A stretch of 64,000 bases of DNA, taken from assembly GCA_944990035.1 (NCBI GenBank), contig CALYLX010000002.1, positions 1 to 64,000 on the forward strand, in the 5' to 3' direction. Source of the stretch: Clitopilus passeckerianus (taxonomy: Eukaryota; Basidiomycota; Agaricomycetes; Agaricales; Entolomataceae). The translations under genes and the position numbers were made by a program. Below, in pieces: positions 37,933 through 51,000 of this stretch. Within the stretch, counting starts at the first letter, position 1; the number at the start of each line of letters is the position of its first letter. A model generated the notes under the pieces. The model was not told where the DNA came from. It worked only from the letters and a program-made list of their open reading frames with translations, and did no database searches.

Positions 37933-40900
37933 ATGTCACTATTCAGTGGTTGCAATGTCAACATTTACAACAGTCATCTTATCAATACCGAAGGGAACTT
38001 CTACTCCAATCATGTCGACGATACTAACACAGGTTGGCAACGCTATCTCCCTCAGTCAAGTATTTTTTGTTGAATTGACTATATTAGATGAAAGATTGGC
38101 GAGGCGGCTGAAGGCATCCCTAGAAACCCACTTATTGGATTTCATGAATGTCAATGCATGTACCGAAGGCACCAGGGTGCAAGTCCTCCAGGAGATACAA
38201 CATTGGATCAACATCGACTCCCCTGCCAACTCCAACCCACATCAAGCACACTTCACTCGCCCCTTCCAGCCAGACAGCCCTAGCATATTGTGGCTCACTG
38301 GGGCTGCTGGAACTGGGAAAACTGCTATTGCAGCTACCATTGCCCGGTCCTGTAGAGAACGTCGAATTCTCGGCGCGAGCTTCTTTGTATCCCGCTTTGA
38401 TTCCTCTCGGGCGAATCCGAAGTCAATAATTCCTGCCATTGCATGTGGGCTGGCACAGCGGAACCCAATATTCGGAGATAAATTCGTGAAGAAACTTGAA
38501 GATTACTGCGGACCAGGAGGGCTACTGGAACGTGATGCTATATTTCAGATCAATACACTGATCATCACCCCTTTACACGAACACCTCAGTGGTGGCAATG
38601 CCACTGGCAGCTCGGCGATTCACCCCGGGCCCTGCGTCGTCCTCATAGACGCCCTCGACGAGTGCCAACGCGATGACGAGTCTCGGCCAAAGGAGGAAAC
38701 GGTCAAAATCGTCACCGCAATATTGGAGAATATCAAGGACCTCACCCCCGTTCGATTCATTATTACATGCCGCCCAGAGCACAGGTTTCTTGACCTGATG
38801 AGAAAACATAAAGAGGCTATCACATCCTTGGAACTCCATGATAAGCGGTGGATGACAGAAGCAGATATCGAAAGCTACTTCCGTCGAGAGTTCGAAACCA
38901 AGTTGGAATATCTTGGTCCAGATTGGGTATCAGAAGACAATATCATCCGACTCACAAGATATTCCCAGAACCTATTCATTATTGCAAAAACCTGTATGGG
39001 GTATATAACGGACGAAATCGAAGGCAATCCTGAAGATAGGCTCTCAGCGCTTCTGGAACTCATTCAGAATCACGACACATCCTCATTCACCTCGTTCACC
39101 CCAGAATCCTCCCCCGAGCCAACTTCCAGCCTTGACAAACTTTACGAGGTCATTCTCAATCGAACGCCTCCGTATACAGATAGGCGTATGGTATCCATGA
39201 TGAGTGTACTTGGTACGATTGTTCTATGGCAATTACCACTCTGTGCTCGAGCTTTGGATAAGCTCCTCGGATACCACCAGTACGATGGCAGACACAGTCG
39301 GAACGCGCTCGAAGGGTTGCGCTCTGTTGTCACCATACCTGACAATGACGCAGAAGACAACGAAATGAAACTACTTCACCTTTCTTTCGGGGACTACATC
39401 ACCGACTCGACCCGGTGCAATCCTAAATTCTTGGTGGACGTTAGGCGACAACACGAATTTCTTGCCGAGCGCTGCCTGAAGATTTGGGAGACAGAGATGC
39501 ATGGAGAACGCAGGGGAGAGGTAGACCCAACCTTATCCCATTCCGTCACAGTGGAAAAGTCACACATCAGATATGCCGCCCAATTCTGGGGTGACCACCT
39601 TCGTGGTGGATCTCACCCAATTTCACCCAGTATTCACGCCAAACTCCTCCGCCTCTGCTCTTCGGAGTACATCCTTTATTGGATAGAATTCTGCGCTCGC
39701 CGTGGAATCCTTAGATCCGCACTTGCCAGTATCCATTCTGTTGCTCGTTTCATTGAACAGCAGAATAACGCTATGCGAGGGGATGCGGATCTATGTGAGC
39801 GTTTACGGCAAGCAGAGCAATGGATTCGTCAGTACTTCTCGTTATTGGAGGAAGCCCCACAACAAGTCTATCATATCCCCTTCTCCCCTCCCCTCCTTGA
39901 CGTCAAAGAACTCGATAATTCTTCCTCGTGGATCAGGGAGCTGGATTTCCACAGGAACGAAGATTTGTCGAAGATTTGGCAAATCGAAATGGCGTCTACT
40001 GCACGTAGCTGTGTCACCTTCATGCACGGCGACGACGAATTCATATTGGCCGCTACGTCTGGGAGCCTGGAGATATGGGATATGCTCAGCGGAACACAAG
40101 TCGGCGCCTTGAACGGAGAAGAAAAGTTTACATCCGTAGCAGTCAGTGAAGATGGCAAGACTGCAGCCTCGGGCTCCCGAAAGGGCGTCGTGCAGATCTG
40201 GGATCTGACCAGCGGGGTTTGCGAAAGGTTAATGGAAAAACACATCCATCCAGGGCTGATAACTACTGTGGCCTTTTCCCCTGTCACGAAACGGAGGGTC
40301 GTTTCAGGGGATGCAGAAGGGAACCTCGTTGTGTGGGATGTCGAGGGGCGATCAGCTACCAGGAAAACGAATCTCAGACATGAAAGTGAAATCGCTACCA
40401 TATCTTTTTCCGCAGATGGCTGCCTCGTCCTATCTCTGTCGAGATTTGACCAGGTTCTCTGCATATGGGATCCCGATACAGGAAGGGAGCGGATAATTTG
40501 TCATATCCCAGCCAATGTATCCGCTGCGGCCTTCTCGCCTCCGAGAGAAAACAGCAGCAGGACGATGGTGTGCGGAACCTCCGATGGAGTCTTCCGTTTG
40601 TGGAAGGACGGGACTGGTGGACTTCATTGGCTCAGCCAACCATACCCAGATTCATCTATTAACACCCTCTCATTCTCACCAAATGGGTCGCAAATAGTCT
40701 CCCTGATAGATGGTGACCAACAGCCCCTTCGCATCTTGCTATTTGAGCTAGATGGTGGCTCCAGCAGATGTATAGTTTGCCCCGAGTTTGGCATCGAATC
40801 CTTGGTTTTCGCCAGGGATGGCAAACATATTGTGACATCCGATCCACAACAAGGTCGAATCCGTGCCCGTGTCTGGAAACAACACCCGTCATTCGAAGCT

Positions 40901-42025
40901 GAAACCATCGACATTTGCAGCTCACCAGTTGCATGTACTCTGTTTTCGCCCCGGGGTGATATGTTCGCCATAGGCTTCCAGAGCGGGTCCATCATGCTTT
41001 GGAGTCTAATAAATGGCGTGGCCCGAAAACTTCCGGATTTCGAGAACTTGGTTGCAGGCGCCCGCGTGCTGGTTGCTGCCTTTTCGGCGGGTGGCACGAT
41101 GCTGGGCATTGGTCTCGAAGTGACCAACGCCGACAAGACACATTCCCCTCCAGCAAAGGCGGGTGCCATCTATCTTTCTAATGTTGTGAATCATTCCCAA
41201 GTTGACACAAAATTGCGGATCCTGTGGCGTTCTCGAGCTGTGGATAAGCTCGTGTTTTGTCCTATCAACGAGCATGTAATCGCCTGTTCCTCTGCAGACT
41301 CATCAGAAGTCGAGATTTGGGATCTTGGAAAAGAAGCCGTAACCAGTACGCTGCACGGGACCCACAATCCAGTCAATGCTTTGAACGACCTCATTTTTTC
41401 TCCGGATGGGACCAAGATAGCGACCGCCTGCCGGGATAATGTGATCGCGATATGGGACATCACCTCGGGAGCGTGTTTAGGGACCTTGGGGTTCAACAGA
41501 GGTCGGGCGGAGTCCATCTCCTTCACATCGGATGGGCGAGGGTTCATAGCCATGACAGTCAGTCGGGCTGTTGGGTTATTCGATATGAAGTGTTCTCTCG
41601 TCAAATTGGTCCCAGGCGGTGCTGTGGTGACTCAGAGGGGCATAGAGCCAACTGGGAGGTTAGTAGACCTTGTGGCGACCCTCGACAGATTTTGTGGTTT
41701 CAACTTGGTGGGAATGGGTTCAGCTCGGCGTGGGGACTTCTCGAGATACAATAGCGGAAAGCTCACTTCTTTCCTGGCCAACCTTGATAGAAGTTCACGT
41801 AGGCCAGGTGAAAAACCGGAGATGATAACTGAGGATGGCTGGTTGTGGTGTCTCGTGCGTAGGCGGCGAATCATGGCTATTCCCAAATCGTTGCGCGTCG
41901 ATCCAGATAGGGGACTGGCACATATGGGAGATTATGTCGTGCTTGCGACTGATAAAGGTCAAATCCATATTTTAGACATATCTAGAATGTTGCAAGAGTT
42001 GGATAGAGTAGATGCCAAGCTTTGA
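37933..42025 (+). CDS. NACHT-WD40 NLR (STAND) receptor, NLR1
   Basis: Intracellular signal-transducing NTPase of about 1345 aa. I start it at the ATG at 37933. Exon 1 (37933-38032) encodes MSLFSGCNVNIYNSHLINTE and a few more residues, and an intron (38033-38087) joins it in phase to exon 2, which is uninterrupted. The segment CTEGTRVQVLQEIQHWI precedes the NACHT domain. Walker A is GAAGTGKT (about residue 105) and Walker B is VVLIDALDEC (about 217). A helical middle region (RYAAQFWGDHL, QVYHIPFSPPLL) leads to a WD40-type beta-propeller region from about residue 680. Blade ends include LEIWDM, VQIWDL, LVVWDV, VEIWDL and IAIWDI. The C-terminal block DGWLWCLVRRRRIM is shared with NLR2. The propeller would sense a ligand and NTP binding would drive oligomerisation. 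No break was seen. Confidence 0.85.
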
Positions 42026-42464
42026 GTCAAGGCAATCCCTGATTCTTTCCAAAGTTGTTTAGCAAGCGCTTGTTCAAGTTGTAGGCGCCCGTTCAACAAA
42101 CCACAATTTGGGTCGCTTATGTCATCCACACAGACTGTCTTGCATTATACTGTAACGGAACGGTTCTTAAATTCACAAATGCATTCTGAATCCCACCGCA
42201 ACCATCGGCAGCCAACGCGTTTGAGGTGGAAAACAAGGGCAGTTTCGTCTAAGTACCATGCGCCTCCGAGGCTGTGGCTTACGGCAGCTTGGCTCATCCC
42301 ACTGTTACCAGGTGACCCACTGGCATTGTATCGTCAGAACAAAGAATCTCCATCAACGAGTGTCACAATGAAAAACAGGAAGGCCTTCTATCTCGAGCAG
42401 ATGTCGATCAACCTTTGAAACTCTTATATTGTGGCTCTGAATCTCCTCTCTTCATCACGCCAGG
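42026..42464. other. spacer between NLR1 and pseudokinase B
   Basis: 438 bases without a supported gene. It should hold the NLR1 3' untranslated region and the promoter of B. No clear TATA box is seen. Confidence 0.4.
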
Positions 42465-44810
42465 ATGAACTCTCAAAATCTGCCACCTTGCTACATTCGG
42501 CAGCGAGACTTGCCTGCGGCTCAAACTTACATGCTCAGACTACGAGACAAGCATTTCACTCAGAATCCAACCCGATACGCCACAGTTGTTAAATGGATCG
42601 AAGCTTGGATTCAGTTAGGGGATGACGCTCAATGGTACTAAACCTTAATCTCAACCATTCGAACGTGGCTGACATTCAAATCTAGGGACGATGCTATCTA
42701 TGAGAAGCTGAAGGCTCAACTACTTCAAATCGTGGTTTGGCTTAATCATGATGCTGCTCTCATCAGGGAATTGAATGCGATACTACCACCCGGAATTTCA
42801 GTGTTTTGTTCGCCTGTGAGCAAAGCCGTCGATGCCAGATCAAAATCTGCTCCTCTGCTTCAGGAAACCTATTTGGGCTGGCGGCTGCTCGAGTCGGCTC
42901 ACGCTGACCGACCCCTTCTTCTCGATGAATCTAATATCCATCCAACCGCTGAAGAAGCCGAGAGGCTCAAAGACCCGGGGGTGCGATATGTCACACTGGT
43001 CACTCGCAAATCTGGTGAAATACTCCCAACGATACCTCACTACAAGACTGGGCGCTACCACACCATTTTTGCTCTGGACGATCTCATATGTGCTATGCCC
43101 GTGGACGATAGCTGGGAAGTTGTTGAAGATTTTGCCCAGCGCCACGGCTGGGACCACTGTCTCATGGACTTACTGACACAGGTAAGTCGAATCGCTTCAA
43201 CCATGGAGGTTCCTCATAGGTGAATTTTAGCAAACCAACGATCATTCTTTGAACCCGTACTATGGCAGAATGGCGTTTCGAAGACAAGCCCAAGCGGCGA
43301 AGAAGTATGAAGCGTTGCCTTCTAGCCTTTACCTCCACAATGTGACGAAAACGTTGGAGCCACAAGTCAATAAGCCATCCGATGACCTACGATCTTTCGG
43401 AGTGAGCCAGGAATTGTCTTTGTTTGCCATTCGCCATTCTCATTCTTGAGGGTATCCTTAGACAATTTGGAAGGGAAACCTAGCAGATCAGTCCGTTTGT
43501 TTCAAAGTTGTTAGCATCGTCGCCAAACCGGGCAAGTCGCTGGAGGAGAACATACGTGCCCAAACTTGTTTGAAGGTAGGAATCTCGTGCTGCTGAGATT
43601 GTCCGTGCTTAGCATACTTCAGGCGCTCCTTCGTGAAGTCCTTTCATGGCATCGACTTGATCATGTCAATGTACTCCCCTTCTTGGGGGTGAATTGCTCC
43701 GAGTTCGGTTCTTGGGCATTACTTGTACCATGGAGGAGGAAACGGGATCTTCTTACCTATCTACAACGACGGGGCTCTACAGATGATTTAACAGTGTTCA
43801 AACAACGAGCAGTGAGCAGACCTTTATACACCTAACCTCTTGTCTATTGCTGACTTTTCTAACAGGTGTATGACGTTGCACAAGGTCTGGCTTATTTACA
43901 CAACCATGATCCCCCGATCTATCATGGCGACCTTCAAGCAGTAAGTCCTACCTCTGTTTTGTGTATCATCCACAAATTTTCTAACTACTCTTGGCGCTGG
44001 TAGTCCCATGTCCTGATCACGGACGATCTCCGGTGCCAGCTGTTCAATTTTGGTCTGTCATCACTTCCGGAAAGATACAGAGTACAGAGTAGGTCGGAGG
44101 CAGATCAATCGACCAGATGGCGACCACTTGAATATCTTCGGGTGGGTCCGGAAGCTGGGCGGATTAAACCTGCGATCGATATCTATGCATTTGGATGTGT
44201 CATTGCAGAGGTATGTCTATGTTTCAGTGCTCGCCACTACTACACAAACTGACGAGGATTAAGATATATACCGGAGATGTCCCCTGGGGCACGACAACAC
44301 CCGTCGACGACGTCCTTGCCAAGCTCATAGCTGGATCCATACCGGGATTTGGTACATCTTCGATTAAATCTCGAAGGACCGTACCGCCCGCAGTTCTCAA
44401 GGACTTCGCAGCCGAATGTTGGCTTAAAGAACCTTCAAAACGCCCTCAGATAACGGAGCTCGATATTCCGGTCAAGTACCGGAACCCCGAACCTCCCCAC
44501 CAGAAATCAACTTATACCACCGATTTCGTCGAATGGTTAGGCAACGAACGACGAACTCTCGAAGCTGATCCACATGGTTGCGATGGTATCTTAATGGTTC
44601 GCCACTTTGCATCTTGATCTTGGGCTGCGCCTCAAGCTTACTACTCTTGCACAGGCTGATACGATGGTTTTACCCAAAATCGATCAGGAACCTTCTCCTG
44701 CTTTAGAAGCAGTGTCTGGCCGCATGTCGAGGCCCACAAAACCAAAGCACGCGTCAAGGCTTCAATTAATACTTGATCACATGTACGAGAAGAGAGATTG
44801 GGACTACTAG
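42465..44810 (+). CDS. PAH-like + pseudokinase family, member B
   Basis: The ATG at 42465 opens the PAH-like helices (AAQTYMLRLRDKHF ... LQIVVWLNHDAALIRELNAI, then LPPGISVF). The connector is longer than in its relatives, and ends GWDHCLMDLLTQ. Kinase fold: TIWKGNLADQSVCFKVV (glycine-poor loop but beta-3 Lys present), LDHVNVLPFLGV, VYDVAQGLAYLHNHDPP, YHGDLQASHVLI, LFNFGLSSL. The catalytic Asp is kept, while DFG is NFG and the Asn after the catalytic loop is His. APE reads PLE. The final exon (ADTMVLPKI to EKRDWDY) is reached through an intron at about 44597-44654 and aligns with the tails of D-F. About nine exons. Confidence 0.68.
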
Positions 44811-45549
44811 TAAACCTCTATGATCTCTTTATGACTATCCCCGATGTACCAAATTTTATGTGTCCATGGCCATCCGGCACTTTCTAAGCTGGCTGGAACC
44901 TGTTAAATACATATCATCGTCTTTCTGCTGGGTGGGTTGTAACCCCAATTGATCTTTCAGATATCCGGAGCTCTCAGGGTTCTGTGCCAGTTTGGATCTT
45001 GTATTCTATCAAGCCCCATCTCAGCCCCCCGCAGACAATATTGCTTGTTGTCGTTGTCACGGCTATACTGTAGCCTAGGAAAATGATAGCCAGGAATCGG
45101 CACGATTCCCTAAAAGTACAAAAGTCGTTGGATGGATGGATTGGACATGTTTGAGGGGCTGTGTAGCAACGCAGGAAGAAAGAAGGCGACAGAATCTGAT
45201 ACCACCACCTCCGCTTCGGGGCGGAAGTAAAACAAACCCATTGGACGCATTGCAGAACAAAATACCGGTCACTAATGCTGTTGTTCTTTGCTGACAGACC
45301 ACCGCCACGATCTGTCAGTGTAGGCGAGTGTGGGTCCCGCTTGATGGAGATCGGACACATCACAACTCCCAAGAACGGAACAAACTGGACCTACAAGCAC
45401 CTGCAAGGACCCACACAAGGACTCATGTGTCAGGTCCATCTATCGATAGTAGAAAAGATGGCTCCTCTTGGTTATCTTCCGTCACTTCACTTTTCTTTCA
45501 TCAACCTTTCCCTCCTCGTTAAATTCTCCGACCGCTTGCTGGACAAGAC
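44811..45549. other. spacer between pseudokinases B and C
   Basis: No supported gene. A minus-strand open frame at 44974-45372 lacks recognisable domains. The right part is the promoter of C, with the GTGGGTCCCGCTTGATG segment near 45339 shared with the upstream region of A. Confidence 0.4.
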
Positions 45550-47631
45550 ATGGGCTACCAACCACCCGCATTTATCCAGCGAAGTCCCAGCGACGTTTTC
45601 CTAGCCTTGAAGAGCCTATGCCCTTCAAAGGAATTCAAGGATATTTTTGATCGTTGGCAAGATCTTCGTAATAATCCCCCTCAATCATTCAGTCGCGGCG
45701 AGTGAGTAGCTGAGGATGACACTATTCACATAGTCTTTTTTACTGATTCATACATTGTAGCATCAACAGAGTGAAGTCTGAGGTTATCAAATTTGTCCAC
45801 TCGCTCCAAGAGAATTTCGGTCTAATCCACGAGCTTAACTCGATACTGCCCCCAACTTTCACACTGTCCTGCCACCCCGAGGTCAAGGATGGTACCCGAA
45901 CGAAATACTTTGTATTGCTCTCGGACTCGTTTCGCCTGTGGGGTGAGATCTACTCGACCAAACCAGAACCAATCGAGGGCCTTGAGCCCGTCTGGACCTC
46001 AGACGACATCAACAGGATCGTCGGAAGAGAAGCTTGGCGCCAGACTGGAGTCGAAGCCAGCCAACGTGACGGTTGGCTGCCGTGTCTACTGGATTTATTG
46101 AGTTGGGTAAGGCGTGCGCATCCAAACAATATTTATCATGTTTACCCATTTCTTTCTCCAGGAACTCGAGTATCCCTGGCTTGATATTGGCTTCCGACAG
46201 CTATTGACGCGCACCCAAGCGGATCTGGTCAAAGTTGCTAAACAACTCCCATTCACTTGTCACTGGAATTATAAAGATTTGGAAGTGAAAACTTCCTTCG
46301 TGACAAACGGCCCAGCTCCAGTATGTATTCGTTGTGGTGTTGATGAACCTCTCAAGGTCAATGCTGATAGCCCATTCTTAGAAATGTCACGAGGGGTCCC
46401 TCCGAGGGCAAGGCGTATGGGTGCAATACTTTGAATCAAATGGGAGTGCCGGAAAGTTTGAGGAGAAGGTACGAATTTACGTTATGGCCTAAACAGGTCG
46501 GAACTTATGAGAACTGGCAGGTTATTGAGAGCGCTCTTGCATGCTGTAACATTCAACACCCCAATCTCGTTTCTTGGACGAGCCTATATTCTCCGGATAA
46601 TGAGAAATGGGTCCTGGTCACTCCCAGAGGTGGAGTCTCTAGTATGCAAGAGTTCTACAAAGGATCACGGAAAGAGAATGACCGTTTCAAACTGGATGTT
46701 GTAAGTTACTCCCATGGGTCTTTTCGCTGCTAATGTCTGAGGATCTATACAGGTCAAAAATATAGCTGAGGCTTTGTACTATCTCAATTGCATCGAGAGA
46801 TGGCGGGGAAGTTTTACGATGGTATCGTACCCATTTTTGTACGACCGCGTCTTGTCTCCTGACTTCCGTCTTCCATAGGCAGATGTGTTTATCGATTACA
46901 ACGGGCACTACCAAATCTCACATTATTGGGATAGTTTAATGCCTGAGGAGCGCCAACCAATCACCACTTATGTTGTCAAACACCCCAAAAGGTTCGAGCG
47001 GATGCAGCCGGATGCGGAAGCACTGGGAAGAATTGTTCATCAGGTGGGCTGGGAGAAACCTTTTTAGTAACTCAATATGCTCATCCATTGGTGGCGGGTC
47101 CAACTCAGATGTACCCTTCCGATTTACCATTGGAACACAGGCTACCAAGTTGTGACCCGGACCTAGACCCAAGTCCGTTGAGCAACCCTGGAAGCCCTTG
47201 TAATTCTGTAGAGGATCTAGTTCGTTGGCTTCTCCTTCTTGCAAGAGGATATCCTGGGTGGATCAAGGAGGACCTTCGCCGAGTTAGTTCGTTGATCGAC
47301 GGGGTAACACCTAATATTGAATTGGTATGTTTCGTGAAGTTTGGTTCGTCATCCTGTGTTGACTCGTCACTGCCTCCAGCGTGAACCCAAGCGTGAACCC
47401 AGTGAAGATTCGGACTCGGACTCGTCGACCCTTGTCCTCAGCTCTCCGGTATCTGAGGATGTAGACAGTGGCAATGCAGGTTTTCCTGCCAAGGAGGGAC
47501 TGCTCAACAACATTTTCAAGAGGGCGAAGCCTAAGCAACTGGTTCAATACGAACAGGAGAGCAAGAAGAAATACGGGTTTGGCTTCCCTTGGTCACGGAA
47601 GGGGAACAAAGGTGCTATCACGGTCAAATGA
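45550..47631 (+). CDS. PAH-like + strongly degenerate pseudokinase, member C
   Basis: The ATG at 45550 gives MGYQPPAFIQRSPSDVFLAL. The PAH-like part ends GLIHELNSILPPTFTLSC, and the connector ends DGWLPCLLDLLSW. The kinase fold is the most eroded of the family. The beta-3 Lys is Gln (VWVQYFES), the HRD region reads RWRGSFTMADVFI with no catalytic Asp, and the DFG region reads ISHYWDS. Kinase landmarks remain (IQHPNLVSWTSLYS, AEALYYLNCIE), so the fold is probably kept for binding. The intron at 46321-46381 matches the position of A's 22-nt gap. The tail is acidic then basic (NNIFKRAKPKQ ... KKKYGFGFPWSRKGNK), like A. A and C form one subfamily. Confidence 0.65.
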
Positions 47632-48098
47632 ACCGGGCCCGTTGTCCACTCTAGCATACCAGAGGTCAATTGTTCGCCACCTCTAGTTATCCATCCGTTG
47701 TAAATTATGAAACTTGTAACGAGATTGGTTAATAATCATGGCACATGGAAATTGCAGGGATGGTATAGGGCTGGAGCTTTCGCAAGCCATCGTCCTCGAA
47801 GTTAAGAAAATTGGACCCACACATCTAGGATGTGCTAAGTCCAGTCACACAGTCATAACGTGCCCATAGTGTAGGCTTGATTGTTTACGCAGCGTGGAGA
47901 CATACGTGGATAAGTAGATATGCTACATATCTGTGTGCCGTTAAGAGACAATTGAAGGCAAGCGGCTGTTTCATTCTTCGTGACCCATAGAACTGCAAGG
48001 ACCTTATATAAATGACTGGGATTGATTGAGGTCATGAGTTAGCTCGAAATAAGATCACAGACTTGATCACAGATGCCCGTAAGTTTCTCTTACACTTC
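47632..48098. other. spacer between pseudokinase C and NLR2
   Basis: 467 bases with no supported gene. It holds the 3' end of C and the promoter of NLR2. The sequence just before 48099 includes an ATG at 48073 followed by GTAAGT, which might be an alternative upstream exon. Confidence 0.4.
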
Positions 48099-51000
48099 AT
48101 GTTCGAAAACGCACAAAACCCTATAATTTATGGCGGCACGTTTGTGCTTCAGCAGGGAGATCAACATATAATACACAATACCGTGAACCATATTTACGGG
48201 TCGTCACTGGAACCAGGTAAGCAACAGTGCAGGTCGTATTGCAGGCCGTAGTAATCGATAAATCGAACGATAGAAGCAACGACACCTTCCGAGACTTTGC
48301 CCTTTTTCGAGACCCTTAGTGTGTCCGATATTCCTCGATGTACAGAAGGCACAAGAAAAAAGTTCATCTCGAAGATCCTCCAATGGATCAACATACGCTC
48401 GACAAAGGGCGAGATGCTGGGTAACAAACCGCCAGAGCTTCTCGTATCAGACAATGGTTCAGGTCACGTTTTCGACTCGGGCTCGCCGAAGATTCTATGG
48501 TTGGTTGGGGGGGCTGGTATGGGGAAGACGACATTGATATCCACGATTGCAGAGATTTGTTACAAGGAAAAGGTGCTAGGAGGAAGTTTCTTTGCAAAAG
48601 TCAACGTCCATGGTCGCAGCGATGCGAAATCAATCTTCCCCAGGCTTGCTCAAGGATTGAGCAAACACAGCCACATGCTTCACCCCAGCTACGGGAACCT
48701 GGTGGAGAAGAGCCTCCAAGATTGGCATCTCCTTGAACAACTGGAGTTCATCCCTCAATTGGACGAGCTTTTCGTAACACCACTTCACCACGTAGAAGAT
48801 GTCAAACCCAGCGTCATCATAATCGATGCACTTGACGAGTGCCAAGATCGGTCTGCCTCTGCCAGAGCTCTCGCAGCACTAGCCGAGAAGGTAGAGGAAC
48901 TATCCCCACTTCGTTTCCTAGTGACCAGCCGCAGAAACCAGGAATTCGAATGTGTTGTTAGGGAGCATAGTAGCGCCATCTTTATTATGGATATGGATAG
49001 AGAAGATCCCAGCGAGGTCACGGCCGATATCCAACGCTTCCTGTGGCGAAACCTCCGTTCTCCTAATGGTTGGTGTGCCACCAACGAGGAGATCATGCGG
49101 CTCACCTCTGCAGCCAACGGTCTCTTTGTCTACGCAGCAACTTGTGTCAAATTTGTCAATGATGACAACGTCGATAACCCTCACAGTAGAATCCAAGAGC
49201 TTCTCGATTTCCTGAACCATTCGAACGGTTCTTTCCCCAGCCTCAGTTCACTTTATGAACAAGTCATCTCCGGCATACCGCCCTATGAATCCAAGCCAAA
49301 TCGGCTCGCCGAATTCAAGAGAATCCTTGGCGCTGTTATCTTGCTCCGAAAACCGATGTCTCTCGAATCCCTAGCTCAGCTGCTTGGATTTGAAACAACA
49401 GAGGTCCGCAGGTACCTTAGCACCATGTGCTCCGTGGTGCATGTTCCCAAAGGTCTCGATGACGCGGACGCCGCTGTCCGAGTATTCCATGAATCCTTCA
49501 GTGAATTCATGCAAGACCCCAAACAATGCACTAGGTTTTGCATTGACCCACAGGCACACCACCTTTTCCTTGCGAGAAGATGTATCCATATTCTAAAAAC
49601 GAAGATGGATTCAGCTGCATCAGCGGCACGCCAGGCATCTCAGCTGGTAGACCCGACGGAAACGATGACGAACTCTAGAATTGCCTATCTTAACGCCATA
49701 CCCCTAGACGTGCGGTACGCAGCCCAATTTTGGGGACATCACTTATGTACTATCAACAATTTGACAAGCTCGGATGGAATTTTACCGACGCTGCTGGAGC
49801 TGCTCCAATCCCCCCTGATACTTTCCTGGATTGAGGTTTCCGCGAGCATGGGAGTTCTCAAAATGGCGTTCTCCGATATCGTGTCCTCTCGCTGCGCCCT
49901 CGAGAACCAGGCCAAGAATCCGTTTCACAAGCTGTCGCTCAATTGCCTTGAACGACTACGCAGAACTGAGCAATGGCTTCATCGTTTCTACAGTATCATC
50001 GACGAGACACCTTCGCAGGTGCCTCATTTGATATTCTCCCCTTTCCTTCTTGATGAACCACTGCACAACGAGTCATGGATTAAGGAAATATCTCTTCCTG
50101 GCGTGGAAACCCAACCATATTTCTGCGAAAGGGAGATCAAGGCCGATGGTTCTACCCGTTCAATTGCCACATTCATCGATGACAACAGAGACGAATTCAT
50201 CCTCTCTGCCACAGAGAAGCGGCTGTACATTTTCGATGTACTCACTGGAAAGCAAGTCAACTGCCTGGAAGGACATAAAAGCGCAATCTGGTCGATTGCT
50301 GTGAGCCCCGATATGAAATTCGCAGCATCCGCCTCCTCGGATAGGTCGGTTAAAGTATGGGACCTCAAAAAGGGACTTTGTCTGAAGACAATCGCCGCAC
50401 ATCAAAACATAGCTAGGGCAGTAGCATGGTCCCCTGACCAAAGATTCATTGCCTCGGGGGGACTGGATAAAAATGTGCGGGTGTGGAAAGCAGAAGGCAA
50501 GGGCGGGCACGGGGAGCAATCACCGCTCTTTCAAGGGGAGCATGACGATACGATCAGGATGGTGTCGTTTTCGGCGGATGGACAATACGTCGTCTCATGC
50601 TCTCCCGATAAGACACTACGTGTCTGGGCCCTCCCAGGCGGCCGCCGAATGGGCTGTGTGAAGAAATTCAAATCTTCCAAGGCGATCATTGCAGCAGCAT
50701 TCTCCCCTTGTGCGGAAACCCCCGGAGTAATGGCGTGTGCGACTTCAGGTGGACTAGTTTACCTGTGGGCGACGAACAATTGGTCCCAGGAACCCCAAGT
50801 GTTCGAGGAGTACGATGATCACCAAATAACATCTCTTGCCTTTTCTGCCGACGGCAGCAAACTCGCCTTTATCGCAGAGCTGCCCGAGAAAGCAATCTCA
50901 TATATCCATGTCTTTGGAATTCGCTCGAGTTTTGCGAACTGCATCGTTGCTCGCGAAAGAGGTCTTAGAACGATGACCTTCTCCAGGGATAGCAGGAAGA

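Noticed and set aside
44974..45372. A 132-codon minus-strand frame upstream of pseudokinase C
   Set aside because: No recognisable features, and it covers the likely promoter of C. Length alone is not enough.
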